Assembly: GCA_902800015.1 (NCBI GenBank)
Contig: CADCCU010000001.1
Span: 56,830 to 120,829, forward strand
Origin: an uncultured Ureaplasma sp.
GTDB lineage: Bacteria; Bacillota_I; Bacilli_A; Mycoplasmatales; Mycoplasmoidaceae
Length of the DNA stretch: 64,000 nt
Reading direction: 5' to 3'
Every line of letters starts with the position of its first letter. The stretch's first letter is position 1. Shown here one piece after another: positions 1-10,723 of the stretch. The notes under the pieces are model-generated. The model ran no database searches, was not told the DNA's origin, and saw nothing but the letters and a program-made list of their open reading frames with translations. Both the position numbers and the translations under genes were made by a program.

Positions 1-1414
1 GGTTATAAGTTGAAGGATTAAAAGTGTGTAAATTATTTTCTTTTAAAAATTCTGGATTAACAACAGCAAAATATGATGTCCAATTTGACATAGATCATGC
101 AGAAGGCAGACCTGTTGAAATTTCTGTTCATTGAATTGTTACTCTATCATCTTTGCAATAAACTAATTCGCTGTAATATTGAGTTTCCTGTTTTAAAAAA
201 CTCTGTAACTTTGGTTTTGCTTTTTCTCATCAAGTTTGACGATCACTATCTGTAGTTGGCAGTGGTGAACCACTTATTACTTTATCAATTTCAGATTTAA
301 AAGCCCCAGGAGTTTCAGTCCAATCACCTTTATTTAATAAATAAATCTTTTCAATATAATGAATATCAAAATCATCACCTATACTTTCAGGGATATATTT
401 TAAAGTTTGATTTAAACTTCAATTATTATTAGCTTGATAATCTAATATACCATATGTACAATCACTAACACTAAAATTGTTTCATTGTATCTTATTATCA
501 CCATTTTTAGGATCAATAGGTACAACTTTATCAATGGTATCATTTGGTGAAGATTTTATTACTTTGTAATAAATATCATCACTTGAGTTATCAATATTCA
601 ATGATGTAAATTGTCTGAAATCACTAACTCCAGATAAATTTTTAAGATATTCTCTTATTGGCGCATTCTCCTGACTGACAATGTTATATAAGTCATTAGC
701 ACAACTTAATAATTTTGCTTGTGTATTTTCATTGATATTTAATGCGTCAAAATAAGTGTTGTATTGGCTTTGAGTTAATGATTCAGGTGTAGATTCATGA
801 TAGTCTTTACCATATCGTGCTTGTCTATTTTTAAAATAATTAAATGCATCAGCATCAATATTTTTCAATGTATAACTAAATGTTGGCTCTAAAATGTCGT
901 TATAAGCATCCCATGTGTCATCTGGTGTTGGATTGTTCAAATGTTGAATTCAACTATCTAAATAAAATTTTTTTAGTGTTGAATCATCATTATTACCTAT
1001 GATGTCTACAGTATATTTAATTGTGACATAAGCTGTTGATGCGGTAGAGTCTTCACTTATGGTAACATATGGAGTTATAAGTGTAGGTTGTCCTTCAGCA
1101 TCAGTAATATTTACTTTGGCCAGTAAATTTTGATCATACAAACAAGAATAATCTTCACTTGTTTGTGGATCACTAACAAGTTTTTCAACATTGTTATTGT
1201 ATTTAACTACACCTACATCATATAGTTCAGAAACAGTAAAATCATGAAGATTACCTGTTTTTGATACATAATTATATTCTTTATTGATTGCACTTGTGCT
1301 TCCTGATAGTGCGGTATACATACCCACTGATAAGAAAACTAGAAATGATAGTCCACATATGGATAGCTTGTTTTTCTTAAAAGATCTTACGACATTTTTG
1401 AATAAGTTAAACAT
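1..1414 (-). CDS. FtsX-like ABC transporter permease, N-terminal part (runs off left edge)
   Basis: The visible 471 residues are the N-terminal part of a longer protein; no stop codon appears before the window edge when TGA is read as Trp. The start at 1414 begins MFNLFKNVVRSFKKNK, a basic stretch followed by one transmembrane segment (about residues 18-36) and then a long Asn/Asp/Ser-rich region that would lie outside the cell. This layout, with a 'GNLHDFTVSELY' motif after the membrane segment, resembles the very large FtsX/MacB-type permeases of mycoplasmas. Those families have further C-terminal membrane helices, which would lie outside this window. The transported substrate is unknown. 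The divergent neighbour is rpsB. The family call rests on the N-terminus only and could be wrong. Confidence 0.62.
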
Positions 1415-1460
1415 AAGTTTATTTATTTTATCATATTTTTTATTTTTGCCGATTATTAAA

Positions 1461-1494
1461 TATAATAAAGAACGCATACAAAAGTATGTATTTT
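1461..1494 (+). promoter_or_regulatory. rpsB -10 box and leader hairpin
   Basis: TATAAT lies at 1461-1466. Just after the expected transcription start is a small hairpin, GCATAC/GTATGT with an AAAA loop (about 1474-1489), followed by TATTTT. It resembles a weak intrinsic terminator in the rpsB leader. No good -35 box was seen. Confidence 0.4.
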
Positions 1495-1534
1495 AATCAA
1501 AAATTGGTTAAAAATAACATCGAAAGGAAAATTA

Positions 1535-2593
1535 ATGTCAGAAAATAAAAAAGATGAATCAGTTGTTGCTGCAAAAACAACTACTGAAAAAGCAGTTAAG
1601 TCTGAAACTAAAAAGAATAGCAAAAAAGCTACAGGCGTAACTAAAAAAACAAAAACTAGAGCAAATTCATCACAGAAATTTTCACAAGCTGATGCTAAGA
1701 AAAATATTGAAAATAAAATTAATGCTTTTTTTGAAGCAAATAAAGAATTCAATATTAGGAAATTAGTATCTGTAAGTAAATTAATTGAAGCAAATGCTAA
1801 TATTGGTTTAAAAGTAAGATACTGAAATCCAAAAATGAAACCATTCATTTATGGTCATAAAAATAACAGAAATTATAATATTGACCTATTGAAATGCTTA
1901 GTATTCTTAGATCGTGCTTACAAATTTTTAAGTGATCTAACTAAAGAAGGTGGAAGAGTCTTATTAGTTGGTACACGTGGTGAAATTATTAAAAACCATG
2001 TAAAAGAAGAAGCTAAACGTGCAAAATGTTTCTACGTAAATCAAAGATGATTAGGTGGAACATTAACAAACTTCCGTACAATTAACAAATCAATTATTAA
2101 ACTTAATAAATTGATTATGATTCAATTGTCTGATGAAATTAAGAAATATTCAAAGAAGGAACAATTACAAAAGATCAAAGAAACTGAACGTTTAGGTAAA
2201 TTCTTTGGTGGAATTAGAACTATGAAAGGCTTACCACAAGCTCTAATAGTTTTAGATCCAGTTGTTGAACATAATGCTGTTATTGAAGCTCGTAAATTAA
2301 ATATTCCAGTTATAGCATTAGCTAACACTAATGCTGATCCTAGCTTGATTGATTTTATTATTCCATGTAATACTTCATCAATCAAAACTGTTTATTTAAT
2401 GACAACAATCTTATGTGATGCTATTTGTGAAGGTTTAGGTGGACCTACAAAGTTTGTTGATAAACCAGATGACCAAATTATTCTTCCTGATTTAACAATA
2501 AATGTTCAAAATAAAGATGTAATTAACCGTAAAAGCTTCACAAAAGGTGCTGAAAAGATTGAAGAACCAGCTACAGTTGATGAAAATAAATAA
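1535..2593 (+). CDS. rpsB: 30S ribosomal protein S2, with N-terminal extension
   Basis: Structural protein of the small ribosomal subunit (352 residues). The conserved S2 core starts at about residue 70 (NIRKLVSVSKLIEANANIG) and runs through GRVLLVGTRGE, the TLTNFRTI region, GLPQALIVLDP, and NIPVIALANTNADPSLIDFIIP. Two TGA codons are read as Trp, at the conserved 'RYWNPKM' and 'NQRWLGGT' sites. The first 65 or so residues form a Lys/Ala/Thr/Ser-rich low-complexity extension that most bacterial S2 proteins lack. The start is supported by GAAAGGA 8 bases upstream. It is transcribed alone and ends at a strong terminator shared with convergent argS. Identification is secure; the role of the extension is unknown. 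Confidence 0.96.
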
Positions 2594-2607
2594 AATCAAC
2601 AATAAAT

Positions 2608-2641
2608 AAAAAGACCGTTCCTTATGTTGCGGTCTTTTTTA
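2608..2641. terminator. Bidirectional intrinsic terminator between rpsB and argS
   Basis: AAAAAGACCG pairs with CGGTCTTTTT around a short loop, with A-runs on one side and T-runs on the other, so it can end transcription from both convergent genes. Confidence 0.85.
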
Positions 2642-2644
2642 TTT

Positions 2645-4324
2645 TTACATTTCGTTAACTGGTTTAATATCTAAAAGTGCTAAACCATTAGCTAAAACTG
2701 TTTTAATACAGTATACAAATCAATATCTTTGTTGTGATAGCTCCATATTTGATTCGTCAATAATCTTGTTTGAAGCATAATATGAATGAAACAATTTAGC
2801 TAAGTTATATAGATATACCGTTAAAATATTTACTTCATATGAATTAGCAATCTTTTTTAATGTTGTTACATACGAATGTAAAGCAACCATTATTTGACGT
2901 TCAACTTTTGATGTTAATAAATTAAAATTCTTTGGTAATTTATAAGCTTTTCTACATAATATATGTTGAATACGTGCATGAGCATATTGAACATAGTATA
3001 ATGGATTATTTTTATCTGTTTGTGTTGCTTTGGTAATGTCAATTTCAAGATGACTAGTTATTGGTTTACTTACAAGATATCATCTTGCTGGTTCTTTACC
3101 AATAGTATTAATTAAATCTTCTAATGTTAAAGAATTTCCTGTTCGCTTTGACATCTTAAATTCTTTACCATCTTTTGTTAAACGAACCATTTGCATAATT
3201 AAAGTGGTTAGTTGTTCTTTTTTATAACCTAATAATTGCATAGCAATACTCATACGATCAGCATAGCTTTTATGATCTGATCCTCAAATATTAAAGATTT
3301 TGTCATAACCACGTGATAACTTTATATTATGGTATGCAATATCAGGCATAAAATATGTATTATTACCGTCTGATTTAACTAACACACGATCTTTATCATC
3401 ACCATATTTAGTTGTTCTTAATCAAGCAGCTTCATCTTTTAAGTAGATATTATCTCTTAATAATTCTAAAACTGTTTTAATAATATCATTCTTATATAGT
3501 TCAGTTTCTGGAAACCAAATATCAAATTTAACACCAAATTTTTCTAGTGTATTTTTAATTATGGTCAATAAGAAATTTTCAGAAAACAATTTAATAGCTT
3601 GTCTTTCTTTTGCAAATTCTGAAGAAATACCTTTTTCATCATATGTAACATGTAATAATTGATCACCGTATTCTTCTTTTAATTTATTAGCAACTGCAAT
3701 AATTTCATCACCATGGTATGAATCTTCAGGCAATTCTACTTTTTCACCAAAAAGTTGTTTATATCTAATTAATACGCTTACAGCAAGTAATTCCATTTGA
3801 TTTCCAGCGTTATTAATGTAATACTCTCTATCAACGCGTATACCATTAGCCTCTCAAATTCTTGCTAGTGTGTCTCCAATAGCAGCATTTCGTGCATGAC
3901 CAATATGTAATAAACCTGTAGGATTAGCTGAAACAAATTCAATATTGTATTTCAATTTTGTTTTTTTTACAATGCCAAACTTATCAGATTTTTTAATAAT
4001 TTTAAATAATACTTGATGTAAAAGACGATCAGATAATTTAAAATTGATAAAACCTGGTTTTGTAACAGTAACTTCCTTAAAGTATTTCTTATTAGTAAAT
4101 GTTGTGGCTAAATCTGTTGCGTATTCAAAACACTTCTCTTTAGATAAATCTAAAGACATAACAAATTTGGTAGAAAAATCACCAAAATCAATATTATTAT
4201 TTTGTTCAACAATAACATTAATGTTATTTCGATCAATATTATTTTCGTTTAAAAAGTCAACAGTGTGATTTATAGCATCATTTATTTTGTTAGCAATAAA
4301 ATCATTAATGTTATTAAATCTCAT
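2645..4324 (-). CDS. argS: Arginyl-tRNA synthetase
   Basis: Class I aminoacyl-tRNA synthetase charging tRNA-Arg in the cytoplasm (559 residues, normal length). The N-terminal Arg-tRNA synthetase domain is followed by the HIGH-type motif [17 protein letters not shown] at about residues 133-149. The KMSKR-type motif [13 protein letters not shown] is further on, and the C-terminal anticodon-binding region ends with a conserved Met. TGA is read as Trp at several sites. The ATG at 4324 is chosen because it lies one base after the nusG stop; a TTG 9 bases upstream would overlap nusG. It is the last gene of the rpmG-secE-nusG-argS cluster and ends at the terminator shared with rpsB. Confidence 0.96.
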
Positions 4325-4325
4325 T

Positions 4326-5051
4326 CTATTCAATGCCTACTTCATCTAAATTTAATTCAAGTGAAGTTATACGACCAAACATTTCAATTTGAATAGTTAC
4401 CTTACCTTTTTCTAAATCAATGTTTTTTACTTCGCCAGATTCACCCTTAAATGAACCAGAATTAATTTTTACTGTATTGCCAACTTTATAGTTGCAAGTA
4501 TATACTTTTTTTGATTCTTCAACTGGTGCATTAGGAACAATAACTTCACCTGTTTCTTCATTAACTTTAACATTTTCAACTGTAGATTGTGCAACTTGAT
4601 TTTGATCAGTATCTTTAGAAATATTTTCATACTCAGATATAGAAATTGGAATAGGTAATGCTCCTTTACCACTTGAACCAACAAAACCTAATACACCGTT
4701 TGTATTACGGATACAGAACCAAATAGAATGCAATATTTTTTGATCCAAATTTTCCATCTTTACAAAAACATAACCAGGAAATTTGTTAACAATTTTTGTT
4801 TTAATTCTTTTGTAATTACCGTTAGGTAATGTTTCTCATGTTATAGTTTTAGTGTTACGTAAATTTTTTGGTAGTTTTGGATCAGTTTTTGTAAAAACGT
4901 CTTCTACTACTTTTTTAGTTTTAAAAACTTTCATTTCAGTTACATATTCGTTGTAACCAAAATTATTAATCTTTTCTTTTAAAGATTGAATGATTGAATC
5001 TTCTTTACCACCAATTACAGTAATAATAAATCATTGACTATTTTTTAACAT
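4326..5051 (-). CDS. nusG: Transcription termination/antitermination factor NusG
   Basis: Binds RNA polymerase and couples it to ribosomes or Rho-type functions. The NGN domain occupies about the first 130 residues (starting MLKNSQWFIITVIGG; motifs KFPGYVFVKM and WFCIRNTNGVLGFVG). A KOW domain is at the C-terminus (VGNTVKINSGSFKGESGEVKN). Between them is an acidic, Gln/Glu/Val-rich stretch of about 50 residues (about 137-187) that is longer than the linker of typical bacterial NusG; related insertions occur in some mycoplasmas. GAGGAAAG precedes the ATG at 5051. It follows secE by 18 bases, the usual secE-nusG arrangement. Confidence 0.93.
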
Positions 5052-5069
5052 AATTTCTTTCCTCTTTTT

Positions 5070-6008
5070 CTATATAAGTGTTAATATGTAATCTAATAAT
5101 GCAAATATGCCAGCAAGAATAAGGCATACAATAATTACAACTCAGAAGTCTCTAAAAGTCTTTTTAGCAGATGGCCATGACATTCTTTGAAATTCTTTAC
5201 CCATTCCATATCATCATCTTCGTAATTTAAAACTTTTATTTAAATCATTATCATATGATAAGTCACGCTCATGAAGTGCTTGTGCACAAGTGTTTTTATA
5301 GATAATTCTATTCTCAATTATTTTTGATTGATAATCAAGATTAATTTTTACATATTGATTATGTAATTCCTCGATTTTTTGTTTATATTCAGATGTATTC
5401 TTATTATTCTTGTTTTGTGAAATAAAAACTTGTAAATCTTTATTATAAGCATTCTTTTTAGTTTGGTAATCTTTATTAATCTCATTAACCTTTTGATGAT
5501 AAATGTTAGCAATAAAATTCATTTTCTTATGATAGATGCGATATGCACATTTTTTATCAACTCTCATCTTCTCATACTTTTGTTGCTTTTCAGTCATTTG
5601 GTTTTTACTAATTTCATACAACATTGATACTTTAGCAGAAAACAAATTTTCTTCATAAGCATTTTTAAGTTCTAACAATTTATTGTTAAATTTAATGTGG
5701 TTATCATTTTTAATTTGTTTAATTTCTTTTTTGTATTCAGTAGTAAATCAGCATTTTTTATGTTCTGCTTTATATTTATTCTTTAAATTTGTTTTTTGAG
5801 TTTTAAATTCAATTGCTTGATCTTTTTTAGCTTGTTTACATTGATTTTTGTAATCAGCATTTATTTTTTTTATTTTGCTTTTATATTTTTGCTTTTCACT
5901 AATTTTAGTATCTTTTAATTTTTTATATTTTAAAGCTCTTTGATGATTGATTTCATCAAACTCTGCTTTTCTTTTTTGTTTATTGATACGTTTTTCTTCT
6001 TTTGTCAT
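5070..6008 (-). CDS. secE: SecE preprotein translocase subunit with long N-terminal coiled coil
   Basis: The last 44 residues are an ordinary SecE: an amphipathic helix with EFQRMSWPSAKKTFRDFW, then one transmembrane helix. SecE clamps the SecY channel. Before it, in one continuous reading frame, lie about 268 residues of Lys/Gln/Asn/Tyr-rich, strongly helical sequence (for example SEKQKYKSKIKKINADYKNQ) that looks like a cytoplasmic coiled coil. Bacterial SecE is usually 60-130 residues; this is 312. Two TGA Trp codons (5748, 5214) and a Trp pair at the junction are in frame, and no stop or good internal ribosome site splits it. It is adjacent to rpmG (stop 6010, start 6008) and followed by nusG. 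SecE identity is firm; the extension's role is unknown. Confidence 0.88.
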
Positions 6009-6009
6009 A

Positions 6010-6156
6010 TTATCTTGATTCTTTATGAATAGCTACTTTTTTACAGTGTGGACAATACTTTCTTAATTCGATACGTTTTGAATTAGATTTCTCTTTTTTT
6101 ATATGGTAATTTCTAGAATTACATTCACTACACAATAATGGAACGTCTATTTTCAT
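6010..6156 (-). CDS. rpmG: 50S ribosomal protein L33
   Basis: Small zinc-ribbon protein of the large subunit (48 residues). Two Cys pairs are present, CSEC near residue 9 and CPHC near residue 35, so it is the zinc-binding C+ form. The Arg/Lys-rich core KSNSKRIELRKYCPHCKK is typical. It heads the rpmG-secE-nusG-argS cluster, the arrangement common in Gram-positive relatives. The start has AGAAG a few bases upstream. A terminator-like hairpin sits just before that ribosome site. Confidence 0.93.
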   Translation of the reverse strand: MKIDVPLLCSECNSRNYHIKKEKSNSKRIELRKYCPHCKKVAIHKESR

Positions 6157-6173
6157 AATTCTTCTAAATAAAA

Positions 6174-6213
6174 AGAAGCCAACAAAGGCTTCTATTATTA
6201 TGGCATTATTATA
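6174..6213 (-). promoter_or_regulatory. Putative rpmG leader: -10 box plus terminator-like attenuator
   Basis: On the minus strand a TATAAT (6213-6208) is followed by a perfect 7-bp hairpin AGAAGCC/GGCTTCT (6193-6174) and TTTTTATTT, ending 18 bases before the rpmG ATG. The rpmG ribosome site (AGAAG) repeats the 5' arm of the hairpin, so CTTCT could pair with either one. An intrinsic attenuator is the simplest reading. A second terminator for the upstream lipoprotein gene is the alternative. Confidence 0.45.
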
Positions 6214-6293
6214 TATATTTAGATTATTAAAAATTAATTTTATTACAATGACTATAAAAAGGCGAAGTTTACCCGAAAATTGTCAAGTAAAAT

Positions 6294-6325
6294 AAAAAGT
6301 AACTAGTTATACTAGTCACTTTTTT
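6294..6325 (-). terminator. Intrinsic terminator of the LRR lipoprotein gene
   Basis: Read on the minus strand, AAGTGACTAG and CTAGTTACTT pair around TATAA (one G-U pair) and are followed by TTT. It starts about 30 bases after the stop at 6354. Confidence 0.75.
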
Positions 6326-6353
6326 AATCTATATAAGTTACTAATAGTTTTAA

Positions 6354-8654
6354 TTAGAATCTTTGTGTTGTTCAACCTGAAGGGAATTCGAAATCTTCTG
6401 CATCTTGACCACCATTATAATAGAATGTACCATGACCAGCAACTTCATCTACTCAGAAGCTGCCAAAACAAGTATTATGATTGCCTGTATAATAAATTTT
6501 AACTGAAGTTAAACTTTTGCAATGATCAAACATGCAATTGTAGCAATTTTGTGCTAAATTTGTTGCAGGTAAATCTGGTGCAACAGTTAAAGAAGTACAA
6601 TAATAAAATGTACCAAGATAACAACCTTTTTTTAAATTTGTTGCAGGTAAGAAACCATAATAAACACCAGTTATTCCTGTTGAGTGGTTAAATAAATCTT
6701 GAAAACAATAATCACATGGAATATCAGTGATATCTCCTTCTTCTCCTGGTGCAGCACCATTATCTAATAGTCCCATAACATTACCAGAGATAAATACATC
6801 ACCAATGATTTCAAAACCTGAAGATCTTTCATTCATATTAGGTTCATTTTTTGATCAACCAGTAGGGTTATTACCTTTTAAAAATAATCTTTGACCTTGA
6901 GGAATACCTATTTGTGTGGTATATTGATATCAATTTGTACCATCTGTTGAATATTGTAGATTTACTGAATTCCCATGTATATTATTCAATATTAAACTTG
7001 AGTCCACATTAGCATTAATAACTACGTAATTTTGATAAGGAGTCATTCAACCACTAGAGAAACAGAAGTCTTGAGCTGATTCAACACCATCATAATATAA
7101 TGTGCCAGAAGTAGCAACATTAGTTACTCAATGATCAAAATATGCAGGATCGTAATTACCTGTGTAACCAATTTTTATTGATTTTAAAGATATACAACAA
7201 TTAAACATATGGTCATAACAATGTACTGCTAAAGTTTTTGCAGGTAGTGCAGGTGATTTTGTTAAAGAAAAACAAGTACAAAACATATAGTAGTAACATG
7301 AATCCGCCAAAGTTGTTGCAGGTAGGTTAGGTGCAGTTTCTAAAGAACTGCAACCAAAGAACATACCATCATAACAATTTGATTTTAAAATTGTTGCAGG
7401 TAAGAAGTCTTCACTAACACTTGTTATTCCTTCGCAACATGAAAATAAATGATAAAAACAATAATCATTAGGTATTTTAGTCAAAGGTCCTGAACCATTA
7501 TATAAAAGTGCCATAACACTACCGGAGATAGACACATCACCTTTAATAATTAATGATGAATAATCTGAACTTGAATGTGATCAACCAGTGCGGTTATTGC
7601 CTTTTAGGTATAATGTTTGACCTTGGTTAATGTTTATTGTTGATCCATATGTAGTTCAGTTAACATTATCTATTGAATATCGTAAATCTGGGGAAATAGT
7701 TGTTCCATAAGAATATAATGCTAAAGTTGAGTTTTTATTAGCGGTAATAGCTAAATATTGGCCTCCTTCTTTTACTCAACCACTTGGCAATTTGAAATCT
7801 TGTGGATTTTGATTACCGTTATAATAGAATGTGCCAGAACTAGCAACACTAGTTGTTCATTTTAGAAAATAAGCATCACTATAATTACCTATGTAGTCAA
7901 TTTTAATTGAGCTTAGTGATGTACAATCAGCGAACATGAATTCAAAACAACTTGTTGATAAAGTTGTTGCTGATAAAACAGGTGCAGTAGTTAATGCTGA
8001 ACAGTATGGAAACATCCAAGCATAACATCCATCTGCTAAAGTTGTAGCTGGTAAATTAGGCGCTTTTACTAAAGATGAACAATATTGAAACATCCAAGAA
8101 TAACAATAATTTTTTAAATTTGTTGCAGGTAAGAAATCTTCACTAATGCTTGTTATTCCAGTTGAACCATCGAATAAACTATAGAAACAATATTCACATG
8201 GAATGTCAGTGATGTCTCCTTGTTCCCCTGGTGCTGCACCATTATCTAATAATGCCATAACATTGCCAGAAACGGATACATCTCCAGTAATACGTAAAAA
8301 TGAAAAATTTCAATCTGAATGTGATCAACCAGTAGGGTTATTGCCTCTTAAGTATAATCTTTCACCTTGGCTAATATTTATTTGTTTCGATTCACTGCAT
8401 ATAGTTCAGTAAATACCATCTGTTGAGCATTGTAAATCAGGGTTGTTATTTGTACTATTATTGATTAATTTTAAAGTTGATTTTTCATTAGCAGTAATAG
8501 CAACATATGGACAATCTGTTGTGTTTTCTAATGAAATGCCAGCAACTTGAGTCTGACCACAGCTTGTAGATACAACAGCAATTGTGCCAATTGCTGAGAT
8601 TCCTAGTGTAGGAATTAATATTGATTTTAATATTTGTGTCGTTTTCATATACAT
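6354..8654 (-). CDS. BspA-like leucine-rich-repeat surface lipoprotein, three tandem modules
   Basis: Predicted surface lipoprotein of 766 residues. The signal peptide ends in the lipobox VSTSC (Cys32). The rest is three copies of one module. Each has a domain of about 100 residues (ITANxxSTLxL, then LQYSTDG, INxxQGQxLxLxGNNPTGWSHS, GDVSxSGxVMALL), then a capping IPxDYCFYxLF motif and 26-residue repeats of the form LPATxLxxxCYxxMFxxCxSLTxAP. A closing SIKIxYxGNYxxxYF...SGTFYYNG...GW segment ends the module. Repeats lie at about residues 175-252 (3), 418-495 (3) and 669-720 (2). Such repeats occur in surface proteins of Bacteroidota, gut Firmicutes and trichomonads, where BspA-type proteins bind host surfaces; binding here is inference. 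The start at 8654 sits 6 bases after a -10 box; ATG 8648 is the alternative. Confidence 0.85.
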
Positions 8655-8660
8655 ATATAC

Positions 8661-8666
8661 ATTCTA
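8661..8666 (-). promoter_or_regulatory. Extended -10 promoter of the LRR lipoprotein (leaderless)
   Basis: The minus strand reads TGTTAGAAT then GTATAT and ATG. The TG plus TAGAAT form an extended -10 box whose expected start point falls on the ATG at 8654. No ribosome-binding site is seen. Confidence 0.5.
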
Positions 8667-8773
8667 ACAAAAAAAGTTTAAAATTTTGAGTAATGTTGCA
8701 AAAAAAGTTGGTTTTAATGGGTATTTGGTACTTTAAACTATACTTCAGTAATAATTTTAAAAAAATCTTAAAT

Positions 8774-8806
8774 AAAAAAAGCCAATGCTATTGCATTGAC
8801 TTATTT
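8774..8806 (-). terminator. Intrinsic terminator downstream of tRNA-His
   Basis: On the minus strand AGTCAATGC and GCATTGGCT pair around AATA and are followed by a run of T. It lies directly after the tRNA-His 3' end. The A-run on the other side may let it work in both directions. Confidence 0.8.
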
Positions 8807-8810
8807 TTAA

Positions 8811-8889
8811 TGGGGCGTTTAGTGGGATTCGAACCCACGCATGGCTGATTCACAGTCAGTTGTGTTAACCAGGCTTCACCATAAACGCC
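8811..8889 (-). tRNA. tRNA-His (anticodon GTG)
   Basis: Cloverleaf with acceptor GCGTTTA/TAAACGC and encoded CCA. The extra G at position -1 pairs with discriminator C73, the identity mark of tRNA-His. The anticodon loop is CTGTGAA with anticodon GTG, and the T-arm is GTGGGTTCGAATCCCAC. Followed by a terminator. Confidence 0.95.
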
Positions 8890-8919
8890 AAATAATGGTG
8901 CTATTTGATTATACAAATA

Positions 8920-10698
8920 TTAACACAATAAGTTATTAACGCCATTAATTATTGATGTTTCTTTACCTTTAATTGATGATAATGAAGGATCAAAAACAAC
9001 CACAACTTGGTCCATGTACTTATAGATACCTATAATTTTATTATTTTTCATATATTCATTTTTATTCTCAATAATAAAATCCTGCATATTCTTATTGTTA
9101 ATTCATGACAATGCTAAATAATTAGAATTAATCTTATTATATTCATCATAATGTACAGGTACAGAGACCATTCTGCCTTCGGCAAATTTATTTACATGTG
9201 TTATTTTTGAAGTGTGACTAAATGAATTTAAAGTTAGTCTAGATGCATTATAATTAGCGGTTTGGTATAAACTTTCAACTCTAGGAATGCCATCATAAAC
9301 AATGTTGCTTGTGTTTTTGTTAAAATACATCTTTGTTGTTGCATAACTATTAATAATTTTTTCAATCATACAACTAAAAGCATTATTATTTTTAGATTTT
9401 GTAGGTGAAATTTTAAATCGTTCTTGTTGAAATAAACCAACTGAAAATATTGGTGACATATATTGGTATAAATATTTCATGTTATTATTCATAGCATCTA
9501 CAAAGTTGTTTCTTACAACATCAGGAGCGTAATTTATAAATGCATTAGCGTTATATGCAAGTCCTTTACTTGTTAATTCATTATCAAGATTTGTATATAC
9601 ATATAAACCGTGTTTGATAAGCTCTATTTTTTTTAAATCATATTGTTCAATACAATTTACAATTTGTTCTTGAGTATAAATGCTGAAAACAGTATGAAAT
9701 TGTAAATCGTTATTTCTTTCACATGGTAAAAACATATCAAATTTGATATTTTCCATTGGTGAATAATTTTTGTTTTTCTTATAAAAATGTTTTACTTGGT
9801 GTTGACTTGTAAAAGCCGGTAAACTATGAAAAGTTAATTCTGGGTACGCACCTATTTTGTACACAAAATGAGAATCTTTTTCAAAAAATGGTTTTGGTTC
9901 CAATATAGTAGCAGTAACTGTTACTGGTACAGTAGTATATTCACCATTAGAGTTTTTTCTTGTTACCATAATTGTTGTTGAACCAGTATAAGGAACATCA
10001 CGCATCTCATATGATTTTAAAGTTAAATACATATACGGATGGTTATATACATTACCATGGATTTCGCTATGTAGTGATTCGGTATTGTCTAAACTCAATG
10101 CTTCATCTCATAGATCATAATCTTCATTTGAAATATGATTATTGATATTAAAACTAGGGAAAGATTTTTCATAAATATCAAAACAATCACGAATTTTAAT
10201 TAATGAAGTAATTTTTGACATTTCATTTTGCATCTGTGAAATGTATTCTTGGTTTTGTTTAATAATAGGGTCTATGGCTTCTTTAGCTATTTTTGATTTT
10301 TTCTTTCATTTAAAATAAAGAATCATAAAAACAATAAATAAGATAGAAAACCCAGCTAAAATACCTATACCAGCATATAAAATTCATTGCTTTTCATTAG
10401 TTAGACATTCAAAAATAATCAAACCAATACCAATAATAGAAAAAATAGCAAAACATAAATTTGCTTTCTTTAAATTACTGAAAAATGTTGGTTTATTAAA
10501 AAACTTTTTATTATATGCATCAATTTGTTTTAGCCGATTTGTTACTTTTGGAGACAACTCGTCAACTAATTTCCTATTGTAATTTGACTTAACAAATAAA
10601 CTATCAATATATTCATTAGTATTTTTTTCTACCTGACCTTTAATTTTTTGGTCATAGTATTTAAAAACATCTAATGAACTTAGTTTCTCATTATTCAT
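8920..10698 (-). CDS. DUF3137-like membrane protein, partner of LemA
   Basis: A 592-residue protein. The first 80 residues are charged and probably cytoplasmic. Two transmembrane helices follow at about residues 83-101 and 106-128 (FSILFIVFMILYFKW), then a Lys-rich coiled stretch, and a large C-terminal domain with beta-strand-like segments (STTIMVTRKNSNG, VPVTVTATI) and an FDPSLSSIKG tail. Two-helix topology plus position next to lemA matches the DUF3137 family, which is often found beside LemA; molecular function is not established. TGA Trp codons at 10384, 10108 and 9103 are in one frame. The start at 10698 lies 22 bases after the lemA stop. The family call is from topology and context rather than a diagnostic motif. 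Confidence 0.6.
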
Positions 10699-10723
10699 AT
10701 CTTCAATCTATTTACTTTTAAAA

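Noticed and set aside
1456..1848. Hydrophobic antisense reading frame opposite rpsB
   Set aside because: It mirrors the Lys-rich rpsB coding strand, which gives Phe/Leu-rich antisense translation. No ribosome site or promoter.
6241..6290. TTGACA on the minus strand (6286-6281) as an rpmG -35 box
   Set aside because: No -10 box lies at a 16-18 base spacing from it.
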